A stretch of DNA of 64,000 nt from Paraflavisolibacter caeni (GTDB lineage: Bacteria > Bacteroidota > Bacteroidia > Chitinophagales > Chitinophagaceae): the NCBI RefSeq assembly GCF_025628885.1, contig NZ_JAOTIF010000029.1, forward strand, positions 1 to 64,000, written 5' to 3'. A model generated the notes under the pieces. It saw only the letters and a program-made list of their open reading frames with translations, did not search any database and had not been told where the DNA came from. The stretch's first letter is position 1, and every line of letters starts with the position of its first letter. Of the stretch, positions 17,097 to 26,959 are shown in pieces. Both the position numbers and the translations under genes were made by a program.

Positions 17097-17240
17097 ATGT
17101 TTCCGATGTGGATTTTTATTTTTATGATAGCATTTATCTGCTATCTGTTATATATAACCCGGCCCAATGAAGACAGCCTGAGTGTAATTGGTAGAAATCA
17201 ATTGAAAAAGCTTCAATATTGGATTAGGGGGAAAAAATAG
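17097..17240 (+). CDS. Small membrane protein candidate (47 residues)
   Basis: This open frame runs from ATG 17097 to TAG 17240. Its product starts MFPMWIFIFMIAFICYLLYI, a single hydrophobic helix, followed by a polar basic tail TRPNEDSLSVIGRNQLKKLQ and ending WIRGKK. The helix-plus-basic-tail pattern is typical of real small membrane proteins, and it fills part of a 344-bp gap. No ribosome-binding signal or -7 element is obvious. I do not recognise it. Confidence 0.42.
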   Translation: MFPMWIFIFMIAFICYLLYITRPNEDSLSVIGRNQLKKLQYWIRGKK

Positions 17241-17353
17241 TATATACTAAGTGGTTTGACTAACCCACTTTATTCATTCTTGTTTTAGTTCTTTTGTTTT
17301 CTTACCATAGAAAAAAATACATCTTAATTTGTCATAAAATCGCTGATACTCTC

Positions 17354-18256
17354 CTATTGAGCATGTCCCGCTCCAGCGGGAGGTTGGGGAAGATGACCAG
17401 GTTCTACATGTATTAATACATGCCCCACTTGCGGAAGCTCTTTCTTTAACGCATCCTGTACTTGGTGAGCAATTTCGTGTCCTTCTTTAACCGTTATATA
17501 CGCATTCACAATAATATGTAAATCTACATGATAACTGAGGCCAGACTTCCTTACATAACATTTTTCTGTATTGAGAACTCCGGGAACACTAAGTGATTTC
17601 TTTCTGATATCCTCCACCACATCATCATACAAATGTTCATCCATAATTTCTCCAAGAGCAGGACGGAAAATCAGATAACTATTATAAAATATAATTATGG
17701 ACGCAATTAATGCCGCCCAGTCGTCGGCAGTTTCATAACCTTTGCCAAGAATTAAGGCTATTGAAATGCCTACAAATGCTGTTAAAGAAGTTAAGGCGTC
17801 ACTCCTGTGATGCCAGGCGTCAGCTTTTAATGATGAACTGCCGGTTTCAGAACTCTTTTTGGAAACTATTCTGTAAAAAAATTCTTTTACAACTATTATA
17901 AATCCTAAAACAATTAATGTATAAGGAGCAGGTAATTGGTGCGGCGTCCGGATATTTTGAATGCTTTCGTAAGCAATTACTGTGGCTGAGGTGATTAAAA
18001 ATCCTACAACAATAAAGGTGATCAAAGGTTCAGCCCGCCCGTGTCCATATGGATGGTTCTCATCCGCAGGTCTGCTGGAATAATTAAGTCCAACTAAAAC
18101 CAAAAAAGAAGAAAATATATCTGAAGTTGATTCAATGGCATCAGCAATGAGAGCATATGAATTGCCAAAATAACCAGTTAAACCTTTTACTAAAGCGAGG
18201 CTGGCGTTTCCTGCAATGCTTAAATATGTTGTTTTAATTGCTTGTTCTTTCCTCAT
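17354..18256 (-). CDS. Cation diffusion facilitator (CDF) metal exporter
   Basis: This 300-residue inner-membrane transporter exchanges divalent metals for protons. It has about six helices. The first metal-site helix reads YALIADAIESTSDIFSS and is followed by HPYGHGRAEPL, the classic CDF loop. The second half of the site is LKADAWHHRSDALTSL, with the His and Asp expected for Zn, Fe or Mn family members. The cytoplasmic dimerisation domain occupies about residues 205-290 (SYHVDLHIIVNAYITVKEGHEIAHQ cut here to its role: it has alternating strands and a His-rich end). The final residues PAGAGHAQ are encoded by a perfect palindrome and may be a late extension. Confidence 0.92.
   Translation of the reverse strand: MRKEQAIKTTYLSIAGNASLALVKGLTGYFGNSYALIADAIESTSDIFSSFLVLVGLNYSSRPADENHPYGHGRAEPLITFIVVGFLITSATVIAYESIQNIRTPHQLPAPYTLIVLGFIIVVKEFFYRIVSKKSSETGSSSLKADAWHHRSDALTSLTAFVGISIALILGKGYETADDWAALIASIIIFYNSYLIFRPALGEIMDEHLYDDVVEDIRKKSLSVPGVLNTEKCYVRKSGLSYHVDLHIIVNAYITVKEGHEIAHQVQDALKKELPQVGHVLIHVEPGHLPQPPAGAGHAQ
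17366..17381. repeat. Palindrome TCCCGCT-CC-AGCGGGA inside the CDF 3' end
   Basis: This is a perfect inverted repeat with 7-bp arms and a 2-bp centre, located just before the stop codon of the CDF gene and translated as part of PPAGAG. It may act as a terminator-like hairpin, or it may be an inserted palindromic repeat related in style to the one at 7480. Confidence 0.5.
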
Positions 18257-18476
18257 CTTTCCTCAATTATTCGAAGTTGTCTGATTTTTTAGTACACCCA
18301 TAAACAGGGTTTACAAGGGCCAAAATTAGACGCAAATATGCATCACAGGATAGAATTCTCCTATTTTAAAATTCTTTCATGTGTGGAGATATTTTTTTAC
18401 ATTAATTCCTTTTGGTCTATAATTTTATAAAAGGAAAACGAAATCAGGTGGTATAATTAAAAATTACAGGCATTCA

Positions 18477-20021
18477 ATGAAAACCTTTGATAGGATCACT
18501 TACCAGAATAAAACAATTCTACTGATCCTTTTTTTCTTTTTTCTAAGATGCGTGCTTTCATTTATTTTGGAATTAGGAAATGACGAAGCTTATTATTGGA
18601 CCTATAGCAAGTCCCTCAAATTCAACTACTTCGACCATCCACCAATGGTTGCCTTCTTTATTCGTTTTTTTTCTGCAAATCTGGTATTGCAACAATATGA
18701 GGGTTTTATCAGGTTGGGTAGTGTTGTAGGTTGTGCTTTGTCTACTTGGTTTATGTTTAAAGCTACTGCAACGATACATTCAGAAAAAGCTGGCTGGCTT
18801 TCGGCTTGCATGTACAGCACATCGTTCTATGCAGCCATCATGGCCGGCCTGCATACTATGCCAGATGCGCCTCAAATGGTTTTCTGGACATTTAGTTTAT
18901 GGATGTTGGCCAAAATCACTACCGGTAATCAGAAATGGATCACTTGGATCTTTTTTGGCTTGGGTGCTGGTCTGTGCATTATGAGTAAGATTCATGGGGT
19001 TTTCCTTTGGTTTGGACTTGCCACCTTTACTTTACTTCAAAAAAGATCATGGTTAGCAAGACCTCAATTTTATGTTGCCTTGGTCACCTCTCTTTTGCTA
19101 ACTAGCCCTATCCTTATCTGGAATATACAAAACAATTTTGCTACCTACCTTTTTCACAGCAGCCGTGTTACGATCAATGCCTTTATATTAAACCCCTATG
19201 CATTTTTTGAAGAACTTTTGGGACAGTTTTTCTTCAATAACCCTTTTCATGTCATCATTATCATAGTAGCTCTTATTTCAATAAAGAACGATAAGCAATT
19301 ACAAAAAGAATCATTATCTCTTTTTAACTATATAGCACTTCCTCTTGCATTGGTATTACTTTTTATTGCGCTATTCAGGGATACGCTTCCACATTGGAAC
19401 GGACCTGCATACATTACTTTGCTCCCATTGGTAGGCGTATACTTATCTGATAAGAAATACACTTCATTATATCGAAGATTATTTCAATCGGGTCTAATAG
19501 GTTTTATTTCATTTTGCATTGGTTGGCCGGTAGTTAATAATTTTTTTCCTGGCACTTTTGGAAATAAAACAGGATTGGAGTTGGGAAAAGGAGATGTTAC
19601 CTTGGATAAATATGGTTGGCGCATAGCAGGGAAAAAGTTTTCAACGTTTTATTTAAGTGAAATTGCCAAAAGTAAAATTCCCAAAGGAACGCCAGTAGTA
19701 AGTTACAAATGGTGGGGAGCACATATTGAATATTACTTTTGTCGCCCCTTGAAGATTGAAATGATTGGTTTGGGCGGAAAGAATACACTCCACGAATATT
19801 TCTGGACAAATAAAGAAAAAATAGGCCAGGTCAATATGACTACAGCCTACTGTATCATACCCTCCGATGAATATTATAATGCAAAAGTTCGTTATGCTGA
19901 ATATTACAACAATATCGACTCCGTAACTACTATAAAAGTTATGCGAAACAACCTTCCTGCACATAACTTTTATGTATATCAACTAAATGGTTGGAAAGGT
20001 AAAATTCCCGTTATACAGTAG
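18477..20021 (+). CDS. GT39/ArnT-like membrane glycosyltransferase
   Basis: This 514-residue multi-pass protein belongs to the dolichyl-phosphate-mannose mannosyltransferase clan (GT39/GT83), which transfers sugars from polyprenyl-phosphate donors on the outer face of the inner membrane. The first periplasmic loop ELGNDEAYYWTYSKSLKFN followed by YFDHPPMVAFF holds the acidic residues expected at the active site. About 10 to 12 helices follow to residue 380. The last part (about 385-514) is a soluble domain with strands such as GTPVVSYKWWGAHIEYYF. The acceptor, which could be lipid A, a glycan or a protein, is unknown. It is convergent with rpiA, with 17 bp between them. Confidence 0.86.
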   Translation: MKTFDRITYQNKTILLILFFFFLRCVLSFILELGNDEAYYWTYSKSLKFNYFDHPPMVAFFIRFFSANLVLQQYEGFIRLGSVVGCALSTWFMFKATATIHSEKAGWLSACMYSTSFYAAIMAGLHTMPDAPQMVFWTFSLWMLAKITTGNQKWITWIFFGLGAGLCIMSKIHGVFLWFGLATFTLLQKRSWLARPQFYVALVTSLLLTSPILIWNIQNNFATYLFHSSRVTINAFILNPYAFFEELLGQFFFNNPFHVIIIIVALISIKNDKQLQKESLSLFNYIALPLALVLLFIALFRDTLPHWNGPAYITLLPLVGVYLSDKKYTSLYRRLFQSGLIGFISFCIGWPVVNNFFPGTFGNKTGLELGKGDVTLDKYGWRIAGKKFSTFYLSEIAKSKIPKGTPVVSYKWWGAHIEYYFCRPLKIEMIGLGGKNTLHEYFWTNKEKIGQVNMTTAYCIIPSDEYYNAKVRYAEYYNNIDSVTTIKVMRNNLPAHNFYVYQLNGWKGKIPVIQ

Positions 20022-20038
20022 ATTGGTATATACAAAAA

Positions 20039-20719
20039 CTAACTTAAATAGCGTATTTCCCCATTAGAATAACTTATAAATGCTCCATTTGCCATACCTA
20101 AAAACAAACCAACTTCTACCAGTCCAGGAATATTTTTTAATTGGAAATGCAATGAAGTAGGATCTTCAATTTGGTTAAAATAACAATCAAGTATATAATG
20201 TCCATGATCAGTAATAAATATTTGTCCATCGCGCTCCCTTAGTTCAACTTTTGTACAACCAAGATGCTCTATTTTATGTTTGGTTTGTTTCCAGCCGTAT
20301 GGAACGACTTCAACTGGCAGGGGAAACTTACCTAACTTGGACACATATTTATGTTCATCTGCAATAATGATGAATTGTTTTGAGTTAGCTGCAACCATTT
20401 TCTCCTGTAGTAGTGCACCTCCGCCTCCCTTGATCAATTGCAATTGATGAGTAATTTCATCTGCTCCATCAATAGTAAGATCAATGAATTCTACATCATT
20501 CAGTTCGGATACTGGAATTTTGTGTTGCTGCATCAGATTTTTAGTTGCTATTGAAGTAGGAACACCCTTACAGTTAAGTCCATTTTTAATTTTTTCTGCA
20601 AGTGCAAGAATAAACCAATAAACAGTCGAACCAGTACCAATTCCGATGGTCATATTTGGCTTTACTAATTCAGCTGCTTTTCTGCCTACAAGTTGTTTTG
20701 CCTGTTCATTTGAAGACAC
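20039..20719 (-). CDS. rpiA: Ribose-5-phosphate isomerase A
   Basis: RpiA interconverts ribose 5-phosphate and ribulose 5-phosphate in the pentose phosphate pathway. The 226-residue protein has the phosphate loop GIGTGSTVYWF, the substrate motif LTIDGADEI, and KGGGGALLQEKMVA with the catalytic acid nearby, followed by LPVEVVPYGW. These motifs are in the expected order and at family length. The start is GTG 20719 (reading MSSNEQAKQLVGRKAAELV). It follows zwf on the same strand after 55 bp, so the two may be co-transcribed. Confidence 0.96.
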   Translation of the reverse strand: MSSNEQAKQLVGRKAAELVKPNMTIGIGTGSTVYWFILALAEKIKNGLNCKGVPTSIATKNLMQQHKIPVSELNDVEFIDLTIDGADEITHQLQLIKGGGGALLQEKMVAANSKQFIIIADEHKYVSKLGKFPLPVEVVPYGWKQTKHKIEHLGCTKVELRERDGQIFITDHGHYILDCYFNQIEDPTSLHFQLKNIPGLVEVGLFLGMANGAFISYSNGEIRYLS

Positions 20720-20774
20720 TTTATAAGATTTTTAATTCTTTATTTTATTTGTATAGCGATTCTAAAAAGTAAAT

Positions 20775-22301
20775 TTATTGATTGCTCTCATCTTTCCCTG
20801 CTAAGGGGAGAGTGATCCAGTTGTGCCCATCACGAGCGATCAAAGCCTCAGAATCCTCTGGTCCCCATGAACCTGGAGAATAATTAGGAAAGTCTATTGG
20901 AGGACGGCTTTGCCAGGCTTCAATTATGGGCATTATAACCTTCCATGAGGCTTCAACCTGGTCAGATCTCATGAATAAAGTAGCGTCTCCTTCCATAACA
21001 TCTAATAACAATGTTTCATAAGCTTCCGGCTCAGCTACTTCATACTCATCTTTATACTTGAACATCATGTTTACAGGATTCAATGTCATTGCTGTCCCTG
21101 GTCTTTTGGCCTGAAATCTGAGCCTGATGTCTGCTTCTGGAGTGATACTGAAGATGATACGATTTGACCTCCATGTTTCTGCAGCTTCTTGTGGAAAAGA
21201 AAAAACTGGGGCTGGGCGGAATACAACAGAAATGGCTGTAGCCTTGGAATTCATTCGCTTTCCGGTTCTTACATAAAATGGTACATCTTGCCACCGCCAA
21301 TTGTCAATGTAAAATTTTACAGCTGCAAATGTTTCAACTCCGGACTGTGGTGCAACTTTATCTTCCTGCCTGTAACTTTTCACCTGTTTACCCATCATCC
21401 ATCCTCCGGCATATTGACCCCGTACAGCAAACCCATGTACACTTTCCCTTGTAATCTTTCTGATAGCATTTAATACGTCTGTCTTCTTATTTCTAATCTC
21501 ATTGGCGTCAAAAGAAAGAGGCGGCTCCATTGCAATCATACATAAAAGCTGGAGAATATGATTTTGAACCATATCTCTTAATGCTCCTGATCCTTCATAA
21601 TAATCACCTCTCCCATCTACTCCAACAGTTTCAGAAGCTGTGATCTGTATATGATCAATATAATTTCTATTCCAAATGGGTTCAAATAAAGCATTAGCAA
21701 ATCTAAAAGCAAGAATATTCTGAACAGTCTCTTTACCTAGATAATGATCAATCCTGTATATCTGCTCTTCTTCGAAAATATTACTAAGTAGTAAATTAAG
21801 CTCGTGAGCACTTTGAAGATCATGCCCAAATGGCTTTTCAACTACTATACGTGTTGATTCCCTTTGAAAACAACTGGGTAACTGCTGTAAGTTTTTTGCT
21901 ATAACGGGCACTAATTGTGGAGCTACTGCTAGGTAAAAGATTACAATCGGGGTAACACCAAATTCCTTTTCCTTGGCAGTAATGCAGTCTGTAATTTGTG
22001 TATAACAGGATGCATCCGATGCATCAAATTGTAGGTAACTGACATTTTTAGCAAATGTTTCCCATGCTCCATCCCCTTTATCTTTCCTTCTGCTGAATTC
22101 TTTTATTCCTTTTAATAAATGGTCGCGGTATCGGTCATTAGTATATTCACTCCTTCCAATACCATAAATGGCAAATCGATCTGGCATTCGCTGATCTACA
22201 TATAAATTGAAAAGAGCTGGAATAAGTTTACGGTAATTCAGATCTCCACTTCCACCAAATATGAAGAGTAGAGAATACGGAGGTTTCTTTGTATGCTGCA
22301 T
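20775..22301 (-). CDS. zwf: Glucose-6-phosphate 1-dehydrogenase
   Basis: Zwf oxidises glucose 6-phosphate to 6-phosphogluconolactone and makes NADPH, the entry to the oxidative pentose phosphate pathway. The 508-residue protein has the cofactor loop IFGGSGDLNYRKLIPALFNL near its start, the catalytic motif IDHYLGKETVQNILAFRFAN, and VEKPFGHDLQSA. The C-terminal half carries FYVRTGKRM and GDATLFMRSDQVEASW, all standard. In many bacteria pgl or gnd follow it, but here rpiA follows and neither of those genes is in the window. Confidence 0.97.
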   Translation of the reverse strand: MQHTKKPPYSLLFIFGGSGDLNYRKLIPALFNLYVDQRMPDRFAIYGIGRSEYTNDRYRDHLLKGIKEFSRRKDKGDGAWETFAKNVSYLQFDASDASCYTQITDCITAKEKEFGVTPIVIFYLAVAPQLVPVIAKNLQQLPSCFQRESTRIVVEKPFGHDLQSAHELNLLLSNIFEEEQIYRIDHYLGKETVQNILAFRFANALFEPIWNRNYIDHIQITASETVGVDGRGDYYEGSGALRDMVQNHILQLLCMIAMEPPLSFDANEIRNKKTDVLNAIRKITRESVHGFAVRGQYAGGWMMGKQVKSYRQEDKVAPQSGVETFAAVKFYIDNWRWQDVPFYVRTGKRMNSKATAISVVFRPAPVFSFPQEAAETWRSNRIIFSITPEADIRLRFQAKRPGTAMTLNPVNMMFKYKDEYEVAEPEAYETLLLDVMEGDATLFMRSDQVEASWKVIMPIIEAWQSRPPIDFPNYSPGSWGPEDSEALIARDGHNWITLPLAGKDESNQ

Positions 22302-22434
22302 AATCTGTTTTTCTAAAATGCTAATTCACATCTTTTTACTTCACAGAGAACAGATAATTGGTTATTATTTACTAAAAGGTTAAAAAATACTGCAAAGAAA
22401 GCCCACTACAGGTCCAGCAGAATAGTCTATTGCC

Positions 22435-22749
22435 TCAATTCATTTGGCAAAGCTGAATATCTTGGAGATGATGCTTTATTGCTGTATCATTTAAATGTAA
22501 CAAGTTTGATTCTGACACATAATCAGCAAGACTTCCTTCATTATCAACGATTCTTAAGAATTGAAGGAAATGATCTTCTGTATATATACAAAGGTTAATG
22601 GATGGTTCATGAATATCATAAATACGGAAATAGATACTGCCTGATTTCTTTTCAATATGGAGAATTAAATGCTCAAATGACCATTTTTCAAGAGGTGTAG
22701 TTACAACCTTATCAAACCCATAAATAATAAGCAGTTCAGTAGTTAGCAT
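22435..22749 (-). CDS. Hypothetical protein, 104 residues
   Basis: I do not recognise this protein. The sequence is acidic to neutral, with alternating strand-like segments (WSFEHLILHIEKK, SIYFRIYDIHEP, INLCIYTEDHF) and a helical end, and it contains several Cys and His residues. There is no signal peptide or membrane helix, so it is probably cytoplasmic. It sits alone between zwf and the GH106-like gene on the minus strand, 112 bp beyond the end of the latter. Composition matches its neighbours, which supports a real gene, but there is no homology evidence. Confidence 0.6.
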   Translation of the reverse strand: MLTTELLIIYGFDKVVTTPLEKWSFEHLILHIEKKSGSIYFRIYDIHEPSINLCIYTEDHFLQFLRIVDNEGSLADYVSESNLLHLNDTAIKHHLQDIQLCQMN

Positions 22750-22861
22750 GTTTGATTGAATTTGGTGTTTGTAATCGAATATACAGCTTTTGTAAAGTTA
22801 ACATTTGTTTGCTGTTTGGAACAAAGAATAAAATACATATACTCATATTTTAATATACAAA

Positions 22862-25800
22862 CTATACCTCTTTTAAAACCCCACAAAGCAATAACACCGG
22901 TCCTATCAAGCCAGATTCCAACAAAGGTGAATCTTTATGATAATGCTTCCATGTTGTAAAGGTCACCCGACCATCTTCAGGTTTCGGAGCACCTATGGTA
23001 TACCATTCCGGAACTTCCAAAATACCACCATTGAAAAGACTTTCCATACCACTCGAGCCTGCCCCAGGAGAAAATCGATAAGGATCTGGTGCTTGTTCAT
23101 CCCCAATAAGCCTATTAGGCCAAAGATTAGTTACTTTGATAACTACAGTGTTGGTACCTGCTTGAACAGCCTTAGTAATTTCAATTCTGTATGGTCGCTT
23201 CCAAAATATTCCAAGGTTTACTCCATTTAATAATACTTCGGCAATGACCTCTACCCTTCCCAAATCCAAAAAATAGCGAAGCTCGGACTTCTTCTTCTGG
23301 AATGAAGTAGAAAATGAAATTTTATATTCCGCTGTACCTGAAAAATACTTTACACCAGCATTTGCGTGCTTGTGTAGGGAAGATAGTAATGGTAATATTA
23401 CATTTGAAGGCGCACCTTTCCCATATGGGAATTGAACTTCCCAGGGGCCTTCAAGTTTTCTTGTTTCTGGAATTTCTGATACAACAAACTTTTTTTGTTT
23501 TCCAGAATGATAACACAAACTATACTCCCCATTCTGCCAGAAAAGAAGCGCTGTTTTTTTATAAGCCGTAATTTCAACCGCAAAAGGAGGATGTTGCAAT
23601 TCTGATAAATGAGTAGCCAACTGCTTGACATCTTCTTCATTTAGGACTTTTGAAATAAACTCTGGCTTGGTCATATCCCCATTATAATAGGAAATATTTT
23701 CAGTGCTCATATCTCCCAATGGAGGATGAACAATAGATTTTCCCTTTGTACCCTCTCCGGCTTTTTTCCCTGATACATAAACTACTGGTTCACCATTATG
23801 ATAAATAAGGGCAATATGTGTCCAACCACTAATGGAAATAGGAACCGCTAAAATCAGAATGGGAGCTTCTCCACCATGTTCCCATACGGCTACACCATTA
23901 CGACCAACAGTAATTCCACATGTTACATGTCCTTCACCATAAATTTCTTTGCCATTCAATGGATAAATGGCATAATAATCAGTCCAGGGATGTTTGATGC
24001 CTTCCGAAAAAATACTGGATTGAAGCATAACAGGCATTTCTGGCTTTGCCCAAAAACTGATAGAAAAATTATTGACAACATTTTGGTAAAGCTGAAAAGC
24101 GGAAGGAGGATAAATATCTGTGCTAAGTAGCGGTTTTTGATCCTTTAAAACAGCATGCAACCTCCTGGAAGAAACAGGTTTACGAAAAACGATAAAGACC
24201 GAGCCATAAGGTTCCAATTGCAAAGGCATACGAATACAGTCTTCAACTATTTCATAAATATTCAAATTGATGATTCGGCCCGTAACCGCATCCCAAAGTT
24301 CTGGTTGTTTATTTTCAATTCGAAAAGTACAGATCCATTGTTCGTAAGTCCTTCTTTGATTACTGATGAAAAAAAAGTCTGTGTCACCGGATTTTTTATG
24401 GATATAGCATACTGGGGCTTTACCCGTTTGACTTAATGCTTCAAAATCGGGCTTTAATTTTAATTCCTGAAATATACTGACTAATGATTGCCCATAATAA
24501 ACGTAGCCTTTTCCAAACTTATTCACTGTAACGGCTTCACCATCGATCCCTCCCCATATTTCTTGAGCAACTTTCTGAAAAACGGCATCTCTATCTGCAA
24601 AGTCATTTAATCCTAATGAATGTAGTGGCTTTGCACCCACCATCACCATGCCTTCCTGAACTAGTGCACGGAGTTTGAGAAGTAGCTCCAGGCTTATAGC
24701 TTTAAATTCTTGTAATATCAACACTCTGTAGTTCATTCCATCATTCAATTCTAACCTGCCATTTTTGATAGTCACTTTTTGAATGATGGTTTCCGCATTG
24801 ATCATGTCATAATCATAGCCTTCAGGTGGTGATGGATGTAAATCCGATCGATTTACTTTAGTATATAAGTTGGCATCTTCACCTGAAAAATAAACTAGAT
24901 CAGCAACAACTAATCCTTGTTGCAGTATGCCCTGACATCTGGCAATATAGGAGAGCCAACTTCTTCCTTCTTTCCACCAGGTATTGGTACGGTCAAAATG
25001 AATACCCCAGGGCCCCATGGTCATTCCGGGGACAGCTGTTGGATGCGGCTGATGTGCAAAACGGTGTATAATCAACCTATTGATGCCCTTCGTAAACATC
25101 TTATCTCCTAATGCCTTCATTGCGAAAGGATATTCTTGCCAGCGCCCAGACTCTGGTTCAGCAGTATACGCCTCTGCACCTACAAACTTTTGACCATTAG
25201 TGTGTGCAATGGAAGCTGCCAGCTTCAATGTCCTGTCCAATGTACGGTTACTTTGTAAAACAGAATGAAGACCATACCAGCTTTCTCCAATATTCACATC
25301 CACCTTTGCCCCGATTTGCATCTCCTCCATCGGCCCTCTGTCATAAGGCTGAATATAAGGGGTAAGTTGATGTTCCCTGCATAAGGCAGCAAATCGTCCA
25401 TAATAATGATCTGCAATTAAACCTGCTTGCGTGCGGCGGAAATCCCACAAGAATCGTTCGGTAGTCTCAACATCCTCTATGATCCGTCCTGTAAGGATGG
25501 GAAGATATTTAGTGATTTCATAGCCACTGCGCTGTTTAAACTCTTGATGAAACAACGGGGTCCAGTTTTGCGAACGGGCTTCATAACTGTCAATTTCTAC
25601 GCCAGCAGCACCTCTGGATGCAAGTGTTTTGAGCAAAGGCAAAAATGACTCCATCATTTTTTGAAAGTGAAATTCAAAAGCTTCAGAACTATACTTGTCA
25701 CATTCAAGTCCGATTCCCTGGTCTGGAGCTGCACGGTTTAGTGTACCCACCGGCGTATAACCAATTCTTAATAGGGTCCAGTCTCCTGGTGGCGCATTCC

Positions 25801-26947
25801 ACTGCAATCTTCCTTCTTTATCGACAAACTCTGAAATATCAGCAATCTCCTCTAAAGCTACAATAGACCCACTTTCAACCTGTTGATGGTTATCTTTATA
25901 TATAGGCGATGTCCCTTCACCTGAAAACTGGTAGCGATAACCACTTTTTTCCATCCATTGATCCAATCGTGTGATTTCGGAAAATCTTACTTGGGCAAGT
26001 CTTCGGCTATGCTTGGAAGTAATACGGAAGAATTTTGCCTTTGTGGCTGGAAAATCAAATGTTATAAACTTATAACCTGCTGCAAGTTCAGACTCCAGGC
26101 CTGTATTGATTGCTACTACATCTTTAAACCTTTGCCCGTCTTGCGAAGACTGCAGTATAACATAAGTTCTGTCGTTATAATCTACTCGTCTGCTTGCTTC
26201 TGGACTGTTTGGAGAAGAAATTAAGAACGTGATTGATCGGGCTTCATAAGGTGCTTCAAATTCAAATTTTATCCATTTAACCTTGCTTTTTTCGTCAACA
26301 GGTAGATCTATACCCTCTGGATTTTCTCCAGTTAACTGTTTCTTGTCAACAAAACCACTGGCTGTTGAAGCACGGAAAGTCTGCAAGAGAGCTTCACCTG
26401 TTAATGAAGGAATGGCAAGTATGGCAATATCTTTGTAAAAATCTAATTTATGGAAAGGCTTGGGTAGGCTAATATTTATTTCCTTACCACCCTTGATATA
26501 CATCTCGCTCCAGGTCACCTGCTGCATGGCCAATTCTGGAGTGATCCAGGGACCACCACTTGAAGACCAGCCAGGACAATTATGCAACACAAAATGGAGC
26601 CCAAGTCGCTCGCATTCTAGGATGGCATGTTTTTTAAGTGCTAGCCATTCAGAACTTAAATACTTTATAGGACCAGCTGGAATATCGGTACCCGCATCAA
26701 AATTATAGACACCTCCAATACCTGCCTCCATCATAGCTTCCAGGTCCAAGGTGATGCCCTGTTTGGATATATGCCCATTCATCCAAAACCACAAAGTTTG
26801 AGGATATGCAGAAAGCGGTGGTCTTACAAAATCATTTTCTAGTTCCTGAACAACTTGCCCACTTAGGGTTTCTAAAGCAAATGAGGGCGTCCACAAAGCA
26901 AACAAACCTACGCTTCCGGTATTTTTAATAAAGGTTCGTCTCTGCAT
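22862..26947 (-). CDS. Tat-exported GH106-like glycoside hydrolase with LamG-like domain
   Basis: This 1361-residue secreted enzyme begins MQRRTFIKNTGSVGLFALW, a Tat signal with the twin Arg and FIK. The first part (about residues 35-900) resembles GH106 alpha-L-rhamnosidase-type hydrolases: PPLSAYPQTLWFWMNGHISK, an inserted F5/8-type region (RVDYNDRTYVILQSSQDGQ), GAAGVEIDSYEARSQNWTPL with acidic residues, and FVGAEAYTAEP. A concanavalin/LamG-like domain follows at about 955-1100 (FSISFWAKPEMP). A GH2-type sugar-binding beta-sandwich lies at about 1150-1260 (FLDLGRVEVIAEVLLNG). The substrate is inferred to be rhamnose-containing plant or microbial glycans. It is the last gene of an operon with DUF2339 and DUF3999, 12 bp after the latter. 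No SusC/D pair is adjacent. Confidence 0.82.
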   Translation of the reverse strand: MQRRTFIKNTGSVGLFALWTPSFALETLSGQVVQELENDFVRPPLSAYPQTLWFWMNGHISKQGITLDLEAMMEAGIGGVYNFDAGTDIPAGPIKYLSSEWLALKKHAILECERLGLHFVLHNCPGWSSSGGPWITPELAMQQVTWSEMYIKGGKEINISLPKPFHKLDFYKDIAILAIPSLTGEALLQTFRASTASGFVDKKQLTGENPEGIDLPVDEKSKVKWIKFEFEAPYEARSITFLISSPNSPEASRRVDYNDRTYVILQSSQDGQRFKDVVAINTGLESELAAGYKFITFDFPATKAKFFRITSKHSRRLAQVRFSEITRLDQWMEKSGYRYQFSGEGTSPIYKDNHQQVESGSIVALEEIADISEFVDKEGRLQWNAPPGDWTLLRIGYTPVGTLNRAAPDQGIGLECDKYSSEAFEFHFQKMMESFLPLLKTLASRGAAGVEIDSYEARSQNWTPLFHQEFKQRSGYEITKYLPILTGRIIEDVETTERFLWDFRRTQAGLIADHYYGRFAALCREHQLTPYIQPYDRGPMEEMQIGAKVDVNIGESWYGLHSVLQSNRTLDRTLKLAASIAHTNGQKFVGAEAYTAEPESGRWQEYPFAMKALGDKMFTKGINRLIIHRFAHQPHPTAVPGMTMGPWGIHFDRTNTWWKEGRSWLSYIARCQGILQQGLVVADLVYFSGEDANLYTKVNRSDLHPSPPEGYDYDMINAETIIQKVTIKNGRLELNDGMNYRVLILQEFKAISLELLLKLRALVQEGMVMVGAKPLHSLGLNDFADRDAVFQKVAQEIWGGIDGEAVTVNKFGKGYVYYGQSLVSIFQELKLKPDFEALSQTGKAPVCYIHKKSGDTDFFFISNQRRTYEQWICTFRIENKQPELWDAVTGRIINLNIYEIVEDCIRMPLQLEPYGSVFIVFRKPVSSRRLHAVLKDQKPLLSTDIYPPSAFQLYQNVVNNFSISFWAKPEMPVMLQSSIFSEGIKHPWTDYYAIYPLNGKEIYGEGHVTCGITVGRNGVAVWEHGGEAPILILAVPISISGWTHIALIYHNGEPVVYVSGKKAGEGTKGKSIVHPPLGDMSTENISYYNGDMTKPEFISKVLNEEDVKQLATHLSELQHPPFAVEITAYKKTALLFWQNGEYSLCYHSGKQKKFVVSEIPETRKLEGPWEVQFPYGKGAPSNVILPLLSSLHKHANAGVKYFSGTAEYKISFSTSFQKKKSELRYFLDLGRVEVIAEVLLNGVNLGIFWKRPYRIEITKAVQAGTNTVVIKVTNLWPNRLIGDEQAPDPYRFSPGAGSSGMESLFNGGILEVPEWYTIGAPKPEDGRVTFTTWKHYHKDSPLLESGLIGPVLLLCGVLKEV

Positions 26948-26959
26948 AAAAAAAATAAA

